From Leptobrachium leishanense (lineage: Eukaryota; Chordata; Amphibia; Anura; Megophryidae), in NCBI GenBank assembly GCA_009667805.1, contig CM019065.1, positions 158,291,504 to 158,355,503 of the forward strand: 64,000 bases of DNA. The letters run 5' to 3'. A model generated the notes under the pieces. That model was not told the origin of the DNA. It did no database searches and was given only the letters and a program-made list of their open reading frames with translations. This document shows, one piece after another, positions 12,480 to 22,422 of this stretch. The translations under genes were made by a program, and so were the position numbers. The stretch's first letter is position 1; each line of letters begins with the position of its first letter.

Positions 12480-13445
12480 AAGAAAAATATAGAGGGCGAC
12501 AGCTGCTGTCCTGCATATCATCATCGATATAGTATTATCATCATTTATATAGCACCAACAGCTTCCACAGCAGTTTACAATAACCACTAGGGATGTGCAT
12601 GACTGAAAAATTTGTTTCGTTTCATTTCGTTTCGTTTTGTTTTTTGTATCGATTTTGTAGCGATTCAAATTTCATATATCAATTCGATAGTTGATATCAA
12701 TTTGAATTCTGGATCACTGAATAAAACCCCAATTAAATCAAATTTTGCTGTTAAAAGAAAAGCTACGGTTAAATTTTAAGCTGTGTCACAGATTTAGCAT
12801 TTGAGTCAAATTAAACAGTGAAACAAAATTAATTTGTTTCATAAAGTCCTTTGCTGACTATTACTTGATAGTTGATATCAATTTCATAGTTTATGTCAAT
12901 TATTCAAATTTTTCTTTTATGATGATGACACAGTGTAAAACAAAATAAATTCGTTATATACCGTTTTGTTTGATTTTGAATCCGTATCGTATCGATTCAT
13001 TATTCGGAAGTACTTCCAAACTATGAATTATCAAATTTCCTTACAAATTCCAAATTTTTCCGAAACAAATGCACATCTCTAATTACCACTGGAGAAGGAG
13101 ATAAAATTAAAACAAACCATAGCAACAGAAACAGTAGGTGTAGACGGCCCAGCTAGATTGAGTTTACAGAATGGTTTGGCTAGAGGACAACAAGAGGAGT
13201 TATTATTGTTCGTCAGGATCACTAGCGCTAGTGTTACAATGGACTCATGGGGCCAAGGAAGTAGCATCTATCATGATGTGGGGAAGGTGAGGAGAGAGAT
13301 AAGCCAGCATCTGTAAAGTGATACACTAATCTGAAGAGATGGGTTTTGATGGATTTCTTGAAGGTCCGAAGATTTGGCGACAGACTGATAGGGTGAGGAA
13401 AAACTCTATTCCATGTTTACAGCTGCGTCTGCGCTCCCTGTAGCT
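12480..13445 (-). mobile_element. LINE 3' end fragment with hAT MITE inside
   Basis: The tail TTATATAGCACCAACAGCTT (about 12545) matches the tail type at 43470. The body at 13090-13440 has LINE-like final codons on the minus strand, ending around a GAGATGGGTTTTGATGGA segment that resembles the SLKTHLF-type terminus of L2-group RTs. It is interrupted by the MITE at 12588-13081. Confidence 0.5.
12588..13081. mobile_element. hAT MITE, TAGGGATGTGCAT ends
   Basis: The left end TAGGGATGTGCATGACTG is inverted at the right (TGCACATCTCTA). The 8-bp flanks ATAACCAC (12580-12587) and ATTACCAC (13082-13089) differ at one base. It is AT-rich with repeated TTTCGTTTCG and GATATCAATTT motifs. Related ends occur at about 17887, 19647 and in the 52978-54058 MITE. 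Confidence 0.85.
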
Positions 13446-13449
13446 CCAT

Positions 13450-13589
13450 CATAGGTTGTGTAGCCTATTGCATTAGGGTTTGCACCCAAAAGCTCAAACA
13501 CATGTGTATATATATACACAAGCACACTTATGCATACAGACACACGCATAAACACACGCATACTTTCAGTCAAAATATATCATTATTAG
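13450..13589. mobile_element. hAT terminal arm (partner of 16502-16665)
   Basis: This arm starts CATAGGTTGTGTAGCC and is an inverted homologue of the last 165 bases of the hAT element ending at 16665, through the TGCACCCAAAAG and AATATATCATTA words. Its own other end was not found. Confidence 0.6.
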
Positions 13590-14560
13590 AGGGGTTATTC
13601 AGAGAACATGGAATTGGCCACGGGATTGCACCAAATTGTTAATTTCCTTGTACGGTGCAATTTCGTGGCCATTCAGCTATTCAAAAAGCTGGTGATTCAC
13701 CAAAAAATGGTGAATTGCCAGCAAAATACAGGGGGTTATTCAGAGAGAGGTGAAAACCAGGAGAATTGGCAGGAGAATGAACAATCTAGACCAAATAGAC
13801 GATTAGGAAAGTGAGATAAATGGGAGAATTTTAGTGGTGTGGATATTTTGACCTAGAACTTTCCCTTCTCCAGTCATTCTCCGGAGTTTCACCTCTCTCT
13901 GAATAACCCTGTAGGTGACCTTCGGCAGCAGTGAATTCCACATAGAGAAGTAATGGGGATCTATTCAGAGAACGTTGAACAGTTGTGAAAAGTTGTCGAC
14001 ATGGCCTGATTTTCGATGGTTTCATTTGACAGGTTTAAGCAGGCGAATCCCATAGGTTTCAATGTAAAAAAAAATCCCCCGTGTTTCTTAAATATTTATT
14101 CAACCATTTATTCTTTTCATTTGTCCACAAAAAGTCTCTTTATTTATTTTTTAGGATATTTTTTAGGCATTTTTGGGATTTTTTGCGTCAAAATTTTTAA
14201 TTACGATTTTGTATTTTTAACATGGCTTTTTTTATTTTGTAACACACCTTTTTATTATTATTCATACGACCTAATACATTATTTCCACACATTTTGATAC
14301 ACAAATTTTTCTTTAAAACTCGTTTTAAAAGTAGATTTTAATATTTATTTTTCTACTCCTGTTCGGCAGATTGTCGGCAGTTTGCGGATCGGTTTGGCGT
14401 ATTGTTGGCATCTTTCCACAGGTTTGCGGCTGTGATCGACGGTTTATGCATTCGATTTGGCGGTTTGAGGATTTGTTCGGCACGTTGATTCGCCGCACTT
14501 CGAGGACCCGGCAGTGAATGCTGAATTCACTGCATGGTCAGCGAATTTAACTTGCCAAGG
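13590..14560. mobile_element. MITE (GGGGTTATTC end) with second MITE inside
   Basis: It starts GGGGTTATTCAGAGAACATG with TAG before it. The AT-rich core and CpG-rich shoulders match the CCGAA-rich subfamily. A short GGTGAAA-subfamily MITE is nested at about 13733-13911. The right end is uncertain; a matching inverse end with TAG lies at about 16498. Confidence 0.55.
13733..13911. mobile_element. Short MITE, GGTGAAA subfamily
   Basis: The ends GGGGTTATTCAGAGAGAGG and CCTCTCTCTGAATAACCCTG are inverted; TAG follows on the right. It shows what the uninterrupted version of the outer MITE at 5311-6345 looks like. Confidence 0.7.
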
Positions 14561-14849
14561 TGCGGATGAGAAGTGAGTATCGATGTATTGGGGGGAGGAT
14601 TTAGGAGTGCTAAATGATTCTACAAAAGCAGAATCATTTAGATGACTGTAAAAATGTGTTTATCCCATCGGTGCAGCAATTAGCTCTAGCACTTTGTAAT
14701 ACCTTATTAATCCTAACACTAATTACTGACTGTGCTGCTCATGTTAAATATAGGGTGTGCAAAGTACAGTAAGCTCATGCTAGCTAGTGTAATCACCGAT
14801 GCACTAACGTATCTTATGAGATTTAGCGTTGAGGATTCAATATGGGGTG
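14561..14849. repeat. Diverged copy of an internal MITE segment
   Basis: The segment is related to 42040-42260, sharing ACTTTGTAAT, TTAATCCTAAC, CATGTTAA, TATAGGG and GCAAAGT-CAGTAA words in the same order. It ends in the 8-bp ATGGGGTG that is duplicated by the hAT element. Confidence 0.45.
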
Positions 14850-14940
14850 CATAGGCGTGCGCACGGGGTGTGCCGGGTGTGCCTGGGCACACCCTAATGG
14901 TGGTCCCCGGCACACCCCGCAGGCCTGCGGAACACTCTGG

Positions 14941-15370
14941 GTCCCGGCTGGCCGCATCCAACGGATAGCTGCCGGGACTCTTCAATTCCGCAGGCCTGGC
15001 GGCAGCCTCCGCTTCCCTGGTGGTCCGGTGGATGTGGGTGCTGCACCGCGATCTTTGCTTACAGACCGCAGTGCACGTCCCACAGCGAGTGACTGGCCAC
15101 GAGCTGAGCGCCGGCGATTGCTTATGACCTGTCATCTGACCGCCAGCGCTTACTGACTGTGTCAGAGCGCCGGCGGTCAGGTGACAGGGCACCTGTGATC
15201 GGGCGCTCAGCTCGAGTCCAGTCAGTCGCTGTGGGACATGCACTGCGGTCTGTAAGCACAGATCGCGGTGCAGCACCCACAGCCACCGGACCACCAGGGA
15301 AGCAGAGGCTGCCTGCGGGGGTGAGAGGTCCTGGCGGCTATCCATTGGATGCGGCCAGCCGGGTTCCCCC
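14941..15370. repeat. Long imperfect inverted repeat (hairpin)
   Basis: The arms 14941-15110 and 15205-15370 are complementary over about 165 bases with some mismatches, as in TCCGGTGGATGTGGGTGCTG against CAGCACCCACAGCCACCGGA. The loop is about 95 bases. Open frames on both strands here are mirror by-products. Confidence 0.8.
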
Positions 15371-15479
15371 TCCTTGACGCCCCCCCCCCTCTGGACCAAA
15401 ATTCAACCCCCTCCCTGCAAATGGAATAAAAAAAAAAGTAAGCAGGAGAGGGGGCAACTTTTATATATTATAGGCGCCG

Positions 15480-15870
15480 CACATTACAGGGGGGTTTTGT
15501 TGCTGTGGATTTTGTGATACGCTCACACACAAAGCACATTACTGGGGGTTTTATTGCTGTGGATTTTGTGATACGCTCACACACACAGCACATTACTGGG
15601 GGTTTCATTGCTGTGGAATTTGTGATACGCTGATACACACAGCACATTCCTGGGGGTTTTATTGCTGTGGAATGTGTGATGCGCTCATACACACTGCACA
15701 TTGCTGAGTTTAATTGCTGTGGATTCTATGATATGCTCATACACGTTGCACATTACTGTGAGTTTTATTGCTGTGGATTATGATACGCCCATACACAGCA
15801 AACATTAGTGTGAGTTTTGTTGTGGAGCTCTGTGACACGCTCATACATACCGCACATTACTGTGCGTTTT
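15480..15870. repeat. 54-bp tandem repeat, about 7 units
   Basis: Each unit holds CACATTACTGGGGGTTTTAT, TGCTGTGGATT and GATACGCTCA words. The reverse complement of the unit reappears, 2-3 copies at a time, in the spacers of the 18-41 kb minisatellite. An 18-residue repeating minus-strand frame follows from the period being a multiple of three. Confidence 0.9.
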
Positions 15871-16519
15871 TATTGCTACATACCCCTGGGGTGTAGAGGA
15901 TATATAGTTATGTGAACGTATGGCTGTGTGTGTAAATACAGGTATTTTTCTTTAAACAGGCTGCTGTGTGCAAAATTCGACACCCGTGTCCTTGTCTCAG
16001 CCCGGCGTTGCCCCCTTGCCCTGGATCCAAAAGGCTGGTATTGCTCCTAGAATCGCTGCTATATCTTCTGCCTGCACTGCACAAAGTAAGAATAGTGAAT
16101 AAAGCATCGTGAGATACAGGTAGGAGACTAAATATTGGTGCTTGGCAACAGGACCTTAACCTCCCTGGCAGTCCGATGTTGACATTTTTATATGTCAAAA
16201 TCAGTGCATTTATTCAGCCCCCTGGCTGTTTTCCCACTTGTGGCTCGCGGTTAAATTTCAATGCTGAAAGCAGTAACCCTGAGCCACACCTGGGCAGTTA
16301 CATACCTGTCCCTGCGTTCCCTCGCTGTCCTCTCGCAGTCACCTCAGGCCGATCGCGGCGTCCTGGTTCCTGTTGCGAGTGGCTGATTCCCTGCACTTTG
16401 GTGGCCCTGCGGTGAATGGTGAATTCACCGCAGGGTGGGGCAATTTGATTCCCCGAAGTGCAGGGAACAACAGTCGGCGACATTTCAACGCTCTGTGAAT
16501 GACCCCTAGAGTAATGATA

Positions 16520-16620
16520 TATTTTGGCTGTATGCGTGAGTGTGTGTGTGTGTGTATGTTTGCATAAGGGTGCGTGAATAATTATATATATATATATATA
16601 TATTTATTGTGTGTGTTTGA
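16520..16620. repeat. TG and TA simple repeats
   Basis: GTGTGTGTGTGTGT is followed by TATATATATATATATATA and TGTGTGTG inside the right arm of the hAT element. Confidence 0.85.
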
Positions 16621-16673
16621 ACTTTTGGGTGCACACCCTAATGCAATAGGCTGTGCACGCCTATGATGGGGTG

Positions 16674-17592
16674 CCTACGTTAAAGTCACTTATCCTGGCG
16701 ATAACACTTACATATCCGAACGCTACAGTCAGGGCCAAATTACAATCTTCACGAAAATGTTTTTTTGCGCCGGCGCAAACGTTAACGAGAGGGGTAAAAC
16801 CATTTGTGCCGCATACCATATTACATAGTCAGCGCAACAACCACGCGCAATCGTCTACCTTGGGCGAACCTGCGCGACCCCTGCGCGAGCTTACTGTACT
16901 GCGCACGTCCTATACTTAACAGTGTGAGCGCAAATGCGAATGTGCGCTGGTATGAGGATGGTATTACAATTTATTCGCAGTAATTACCGCATAGCCTTTG
17001 CGCACATAATTTTAGCAACTCCTAAAAGCTGGTGTTAAAGGCAAATCTGAACAACCTGGCCGAACCCAAATACACCGGGCCATAAAAAATTGCAGCAAAG
17101 TATATTGCCCCTTCAACTCATGCCAAACCAATAAAATGGTTAAGTTGTGTGTGCACGTATTATTGTTGCAGCATATATGTTCAGATTGACTGTGGCAGGC
17201 GCATTTTCTTAACGTGAGATAAATGTGGTTCTTAATTCTGATTGGCTGAATCGTGAGAAAAAACAGTGTGCACACAGATTCCAGGTACTGCGCGAGCATT
17301 TGGGCGTGTCCTGTTTGCGCGCGTTTTTGAACGGCGGATGAAAAGACATGTGAGGATTGTAATTCCAGCGGTGATTTGCGCACCCAAAAGTATAACGCTT
17401 GGCGCAAAAGTTCACGCTTTGCGCGAGGGTTTTTGCGTGAAGAATGTAATATATTCACATGCTGCATTAATTATACTGCAGAGAGGCACTTCCTAGGAGT
17501 GTGTGGATTCATATGCTGCATTGAAACCTATGGGTTAAAAAGCCTTGTTTCTTTAAAAAAAGTTAGGAAACCTAAAATTTCACCCAACAAAT
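16674..17592. mobile_element. Probable inverted-repeat element rich in GCGCAA
   Basis: From about 16733 (GGGCCAAATTACAATCTTCA) to about 17455 (TGCGTGAAGAATGTAATATA) the outer 45 bases are roughly inverted, and the interior has many GCGCAA/TTGCGC words. The ends resemble the GGGCCACATTAC MITE at 41637. No target duplication was confirmed. 17460-17592 is anonymous. Confidence 0.45.
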
Positions 17593-19351
17593 GGATAAAA
17601 AAATCCTAAAAATATAAATAAGTAAAGAAACTTTCATTCTATTGGTAGTGATCTACTTCCCAGTCTTAAATAAGCAATAAAAAATGAAATAAGTCATAAA
17701 ACAGCGAAAAACCAACTGATCCAAGTCACCCGAAACGATCCGAATTGTGAACCGAATCACTTGAACGATCCGACTCACCAAAACCATCCTCAACGAACCG
17801 AAACGAACAGAAACTGTCAGAATAGGGGGGAAAAAAGACCCAAAAAAACCACGAAATTAAAGAAAAAAATTCATGCACATCCCTACTAATAATAGCCATT
17901 TCAGTCTTTTAGAGGTGTAGGCTTAATGATTCTGGCCTTATTTCCACTTTTTTTTTCACAAAGCATTCCTGTTTTTATGATCCCTGTTGACCAGGGCAGT
18001 CATCAGAAATGATGGGGCCCCTTACTAAACCTCATGATGGGTCCCCACCCGGGCCCCCTCCGGCACTCCCTCAACCTCTTTTTTTTTTTTTTGAAGGGGG
18101 AAAAAAACTGTTAAAGGACATAACATAGCACCACAGCAATAAAACTCCCAGTAATGTGCAGTGTGTATGAGCGCATCACAGTATCCACAGCAATAAAACT
18201 CACAGTAATGAGCGGTGTGTATGAACGTATCACAGAATCCACAGCAATAAATCTCACAGAAACGGGCTGTATATGATGGCCTTCGGGTCTGGGTCTGGGC
18301 CTGGTCCCTGGGTCTGGTTTGGTCCTTGGGGTCTGGCCCTGGGGTCTGTGCTCTGAGTCTGGCCTGGGGTCTGGGCCCTGGGGTCTGGTCTGGGCCCTGA
18401 GTCTGGCCTGGGGTCTGGGCCCTGAGTCTGGCCTGGGCCCTGAGTCTGGCCTGGGGTCTGGGCCCTGAGTCTGGCCTGGGGTCTGGGCCCTGGGGTCTGG
18501 TCTGGGCCCTGAGTCTGGCCTGGGGTCTGGTCTGGCCCTGAGTCTGGCCTGGGGTCTGGTCTGGGCCCTGAGTCTGGCCTGGGGTCTGGTCTGGCCCTGA
18601 GTCTGGCCTGGGGTCTGGGCCCTGAGTCTGGCCTGGGGTCTGGGCCCTGAGTCTGGCCTGGGGTCTGGGCCCTGGGGTCTGGTCTGGGCCCTGGGGTCTG
18701 GTCTGGGCCCTGAGTCTGGCCTGGGGTCTGGGCCCTGGGGTCTGGTCTGGGCCCTGAGTCTGGGCCCTGGGGTCTGGTCTGGGCCCTGAGTCTGGGCCCT
18801 GGGGTCTGGTCTGGGCCCTGAGTCTGGGCCCTGGGGTCTGGTCTGGGCCCTGAGTCTGGGCCCTGGGGTCTGGTCTGGCCCTGAGTCTGGGCCCTGGGGT
18901 CTGGTCTGGGCCCTGAGTCTGGGCCCTGGGGTCTGGTCTGGGCCCTGAGTCTGGCCTGGGGTCTGGGCCCTGAGTCTGGCCTGGGGTCTGGGCCCCGGGG
19001 TCTGGTCTGGGCCCTGAGTCTGGCCTGGGCCCTGAGTCTGGGCCCTGGGGTCTGGTCTGGGCCCTGAGTCTGGGCCCTGGGGTCTGGTCTGGGCCCTGAG
19101 TCTGGGCCCTGGGGTCTGGTCTGGGCCCTGAGTCTGGGCCCTGGGGTCTGGTCTGGGCCCTGGGGTGTGGGCCCTGGGGTGTGGGCCCTGGGCCTTGGGG
19201 TGTGGGCCCTGGGGTCTGGGCCTTGGGGTGTGGGCCCTGGGGTCTGGGCCTTGGGGTGTGGGGTCTGGGCCTTGGGGTGTGGGCCCTGGGGTATGGGCCT
19301 TGGGGTGTGGGCCCTGGGGTCTGGGCCTTGGGGTCTGGGCCCTCGGATCTA
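17593..19351. repeat. First copy of a 1.76-kb tandem duplication
   Basis: The unit starts GGATAAAAAAATCC. It contains a TAGGGATGTGCAT-type hAT MITE end at 17887, the left hAT end with CTGTTGAC (17984-17991), the 54-bp repeats and minisatellite block 1. It abuts its copy at 19352, and the junction falls in the minisatellite at CGGATCT. Confidence 0.9.
18282..19350. repeat. G-rich minisatellite, block 1
   Basis: Units of 12-26 bp are built from GGGTCTGGGCCCTGG, GAGTCTGGCCTG and GGGGTCTGGTCTGGGCC. The + strand carries dense runs of three or four G, so it could form G-quadruplexes. Long open frames on both strands come from the repeat having no stop codons. Confidence 0.95.
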
Positions 19352-21100
19352 GGATAAAAAAATCCTAAAAATATAAATAAGTAAAGAAACTTTCATTCTA
19401 TTGGTAGTGATCTACTTCCCAGTCTTAAATAAGCAATAAAAAATGAAATAAGTCATAAAACAGCGAAAAACCAACTGATCCAAGTCACCCGAAACGATCC
19501 GAATTGTGAACCGAATCACTTGAACGATCCGACTCACCAAAACCATCCTCAACGAACCGAAACGAACAGAAACTGTCAGAATAGGGGGGAAAAAAGACCC
19601 AAAAAAACCACGAAATTAAAGAAAAAAATTCATGCACATCCCTACTAATAATAGCCATTTCAGTCTTTTAGAGGTGTAGGCTTAATGATTCTGGCCTTAT
19701 TTCCACTTTTTTTTTCACAAAGCATTCCTGTTTTTATGATCCCTGTTGACCAGGGCAGTCATCAGAAATGATGGGGCCCCTTACTAAACCTCATGATGGG
19801 TCCCCACCCGGGCCCCCTCCGGCACTCCCTCAACCTCTTTTTTTTTTTTTTGAAGGGGAAAAAAACTGTTAAAGGACATAACATAGCACCACAGCAATAA
19901 AACTCCCAGTAATGTGCAGTGTGTATGAGCGCATCACAGTATCCACAGCAATAAAACTCACAGTAATGAGCGGTGTGTATGAACGTATCACAGAATCCAC
20001 AGCAATAAATCTCACAGAAACGGGCTGTATATGATGGCCTTCGGGTCTGGGTCTGGGCCTGGTCCCTGGGTCTGGTTTGGTCCTTGGGGTCTGGGCCCTG
20101 GGGTCTGTGCTCTGAGTCTGGCCTGGGGTCTGGGCCCTGGGGTCTGGTCTGGGCCCTGAGTCTGGCCTGGGGTCTGGGCCCTGAGTCTGGCCTGGGCCCT
20201 GAGTCTGGCCTGGGGTCTGGGCCCTGAGTCTGGCCTGGGGTCTGGGCCCTGGGGTCTGGTCTGGGCCCTGAGTCTGGCCTGGGGTCTGGGCCCTGAGTCT
20301 GGCCTGGGGTCTGGTCTGGGCCCTGAGTCTGGCCTGGGGTCTGGTCTGGGCCCTGAGTCTGGCCTGGGGTCTGGGCCCTGAGTCTGGCCTGGGGTCTGGG
20401 CCCTGAGTCTGGCCTGGGGTCTGGGCCCTGGGGTCTGGTCTGGGCCCTGGGGTCTGGTCTGGGCCCTGAGTCTGGCCTGGGGTCTGGGCCCTGGGGTCTG
20501 GTCTGGGCCCTGAGTCTGGGCCCTGGGTCTGGTCTGGGCCCTGAGTCTGGGCCCTGGGGTCTGGTCTGGGCCCTGAGTCTGGGCCCTGGGGTCTGGTCTG
20601 GGCCCTGAGTCTGGGCCCTGGGGTCTGGTCTGGGCCCTGAGTCTGGGCCCTGGGGTCTGGTCTGGGCCCTGAGTCTGGGCCCTGGGGTCTGGTCTGGGCC
20701 CTGAGTCTGGCCTGGGGTCTGGGCCCTGAGTCTGGCCTGGGGTCTGGCCCCGGGGTCTGGTCTGGGCCCTGAGTCTGGCCTGGGCCCTGAGTCTGGGCCC
20801 TGGGGTCTGGTCTGGGCCCTGAGTCTGGCCTGGGGTCTGGTCTGGGCCCTGAGTCTGGCCTGGGTCTGGTCTGGGCCCTGAGTCTGGCCTGGGGTCTGGT
20901 CTGGGCCCTGGGGTGTGGGCCCTGGGGTGTGGGCCCTGGGCCTTGGGGTGTGGGCCCTGGGGTCTGGGCCTTGGGGTGTGGGCCCTGGGGTCTGGGCCTT
21001 GGGGTGTGGGGTCTGGGCCTTGGGGTGTGGGCCCTGGGGTATGGGCCTTGGGGTGTGGGCCCTGGGGTCTGGGCCTTGGGGTCTGGGCCCTCGGATCTGG
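19352..21100. repeat. Second copy of the 1.76-kb tandem duplication
   Basis: Nearly identical to 17593-19351 in the unique parts, with small unit-number changes in the minisatellite. After about 21090 the array continues past the first copy's breakpoint (CGGATCT then GGGCCCTGG), showing that this copy keeps the original right side. Confidence 0.9.
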
Positions 21101-21240
21101 GCCCTGGGTTTTGGCCCTGGGTCTGGGCCCTTGGTTTGGGCCTTGGGGTCTGGGCCCTGGGTCTGGGCCTTGGGGTCTGGGCCCTGGGGTCAGGGGCCCT
21201 GGGTCTGGACCTTGGGGTCTGGGCCCTGGGTCTGGTCCCA
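20040..21240. repeat. G-rich minisatellite, block 2
   Basis: Same unit family as block 1. The last 350 bases shift to GGGCCTTGGGGTGTGGGCCC variants, then GGGTCTGGGCCTTGGGGTCT. The 433-residue Pro/Gln-rich minus frame (20012-21313) is rejected as a gene. Confidence 0.95.
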
Positions 21241-21411
21241 CCCTGGCCCCCTCCGGCACTCCCTCAACCTCTAACTTTTTTTTTTTTGAAGGGGAAAAAA
21301 ACTGACATAACATAGCACCACAGCAATAAAACTCCCAGTAATGTGCAGTGTGTATGAGCGTATCACAGTATCCACAGCAATAAATCTCACAGAAATGGGC
21401 TGTATATGATG

Positions 21412-22113
21412 GCCTTTGGGTCTGGGTCTGGGCCTGGTCCCTGGGTCTGGTTTGGTCCTTGGGGGTCTGTGCTCTGAGTCTGGCCTGGGGTCTGGTCTGG
21501 GCCCTGAGTCTGGCCTGGGGTCTGGGCCCTGGGGTCTGGTCCCTGGGTCTGGGCTCTGGTCCCTGGGTCTGGGCCTTGGGATCTGGTCCCTGGGGCAGGG
21601 CCTTGGGGCCTGGTCCCTGAGGTCTGGGCCCTGGGTCTAGGCTGGGCCTGGTCCCTGGACCCTGGGTGTGGCCTGGGGTCTGGGCCCTGAGTCTGGCCTG
21701 GGGTCTGGGCCCTGGGTCTGGGGCTGGGCCTTGGGGACTGGTCCATGGGGTCTGGGTCTAGGCTGGGCCAGGTCCCTGGGGTCTGGACCCAGGGTCTTGG
21801 TCTGGGACCTGGTCCCTTTGTCTGGGCCTGGGGTCTGGGCCTTGGGGTCTGGGGTCTGGGCCTTGGGGTCTGGGCCTTGTGGTCTGGGCCCTGGGTCTGG
21901 GCCCTGGGGTCTGGGCCTTGTGGTCTGGGCCTTGTGGTCTGGGCCATGGGTTTGGGCCTTGGGGTCTGGGCCGGGGTCTGGGCCCTGGGGTCTGGGCCCT
22001 GGGTTTGGGCCTTGGGGTCTGGGCCCTGGGTTTGGGCCCTGGGTTCTGGGCCTTGGGGTCTGGGCCCTGGGTTTTGGCCCTGGGTCTGGGCCTTGGGGTC
22101 TGGGCCTTGTTTT
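21412..22113. repeat. G-rich minisatellite, block 3
   Basis: Variants of GGGTCTGGGCCTTGGG run up to the poly-T of the L1 insertion at 22114. The last 18 bases (22096-22113) are the left copy of the L1 target duplication. Confidence 0.95.
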
Positions 22114-22422
22114 TTTTTTCAAAATATTTTTATTGAGAGGTGTTTACAACATAATCACGGTAAATAACATTCAACCATCGTATGAAAGAATCTGGTATGA
22201 TTGCAGCGGTATCTCTCAAACATTTTTGTAAGGGCATGTAAACTATAATAAAATAACATAAAAATAAAGGAAATACATAAAAATAAAAAATGAACTAACA
22301 AACAGGGAAGGGGATCTCAGGATCAGCAGGAGAAGGCAATTTCTCTGAGGCAGAAAGTGCACCAGGAGTTCTCCTTAAACCTCGCAGAAAAGTGACCTAG
22401 AACCATAATTCTATCAACACTG

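Larger units (their letters stand above)
14850..16665. mobile_element. hAT non-autonomous element, CATAGGCGTGC ends
   Basis: A perfect 8-bp duplication ATGGGGTG flanks it (14842-14849, 16666-16673). The ends CATAGGCGTGCGCAC and GTGCACGCCTATG are inverted. Contents in order: a long hairpin (14941-15370), a 54-bp tandem repeat (15480-15870), anonymous sequence, a MITE end (about 16498) and TG/TA simple repeats. No transposase frame is visible. Confidence 0.88.

Noticed and set aside
15468..15701. 18-residue repeat protein on the minus strand
   Set aside because: A 54-bp period automatically gives an in-frame repeat; the array decays out of frame and is shared as non-coding spacer elsewhere.
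20012..21313. 433-residue Pro/Gln/Arg-rich open frame on the minus strand, and similar long frames at 38687-41326
   Set aside because: They are translations of the stop-free minisatellite in several frames on both strands, with no start context, domain or frame preference.
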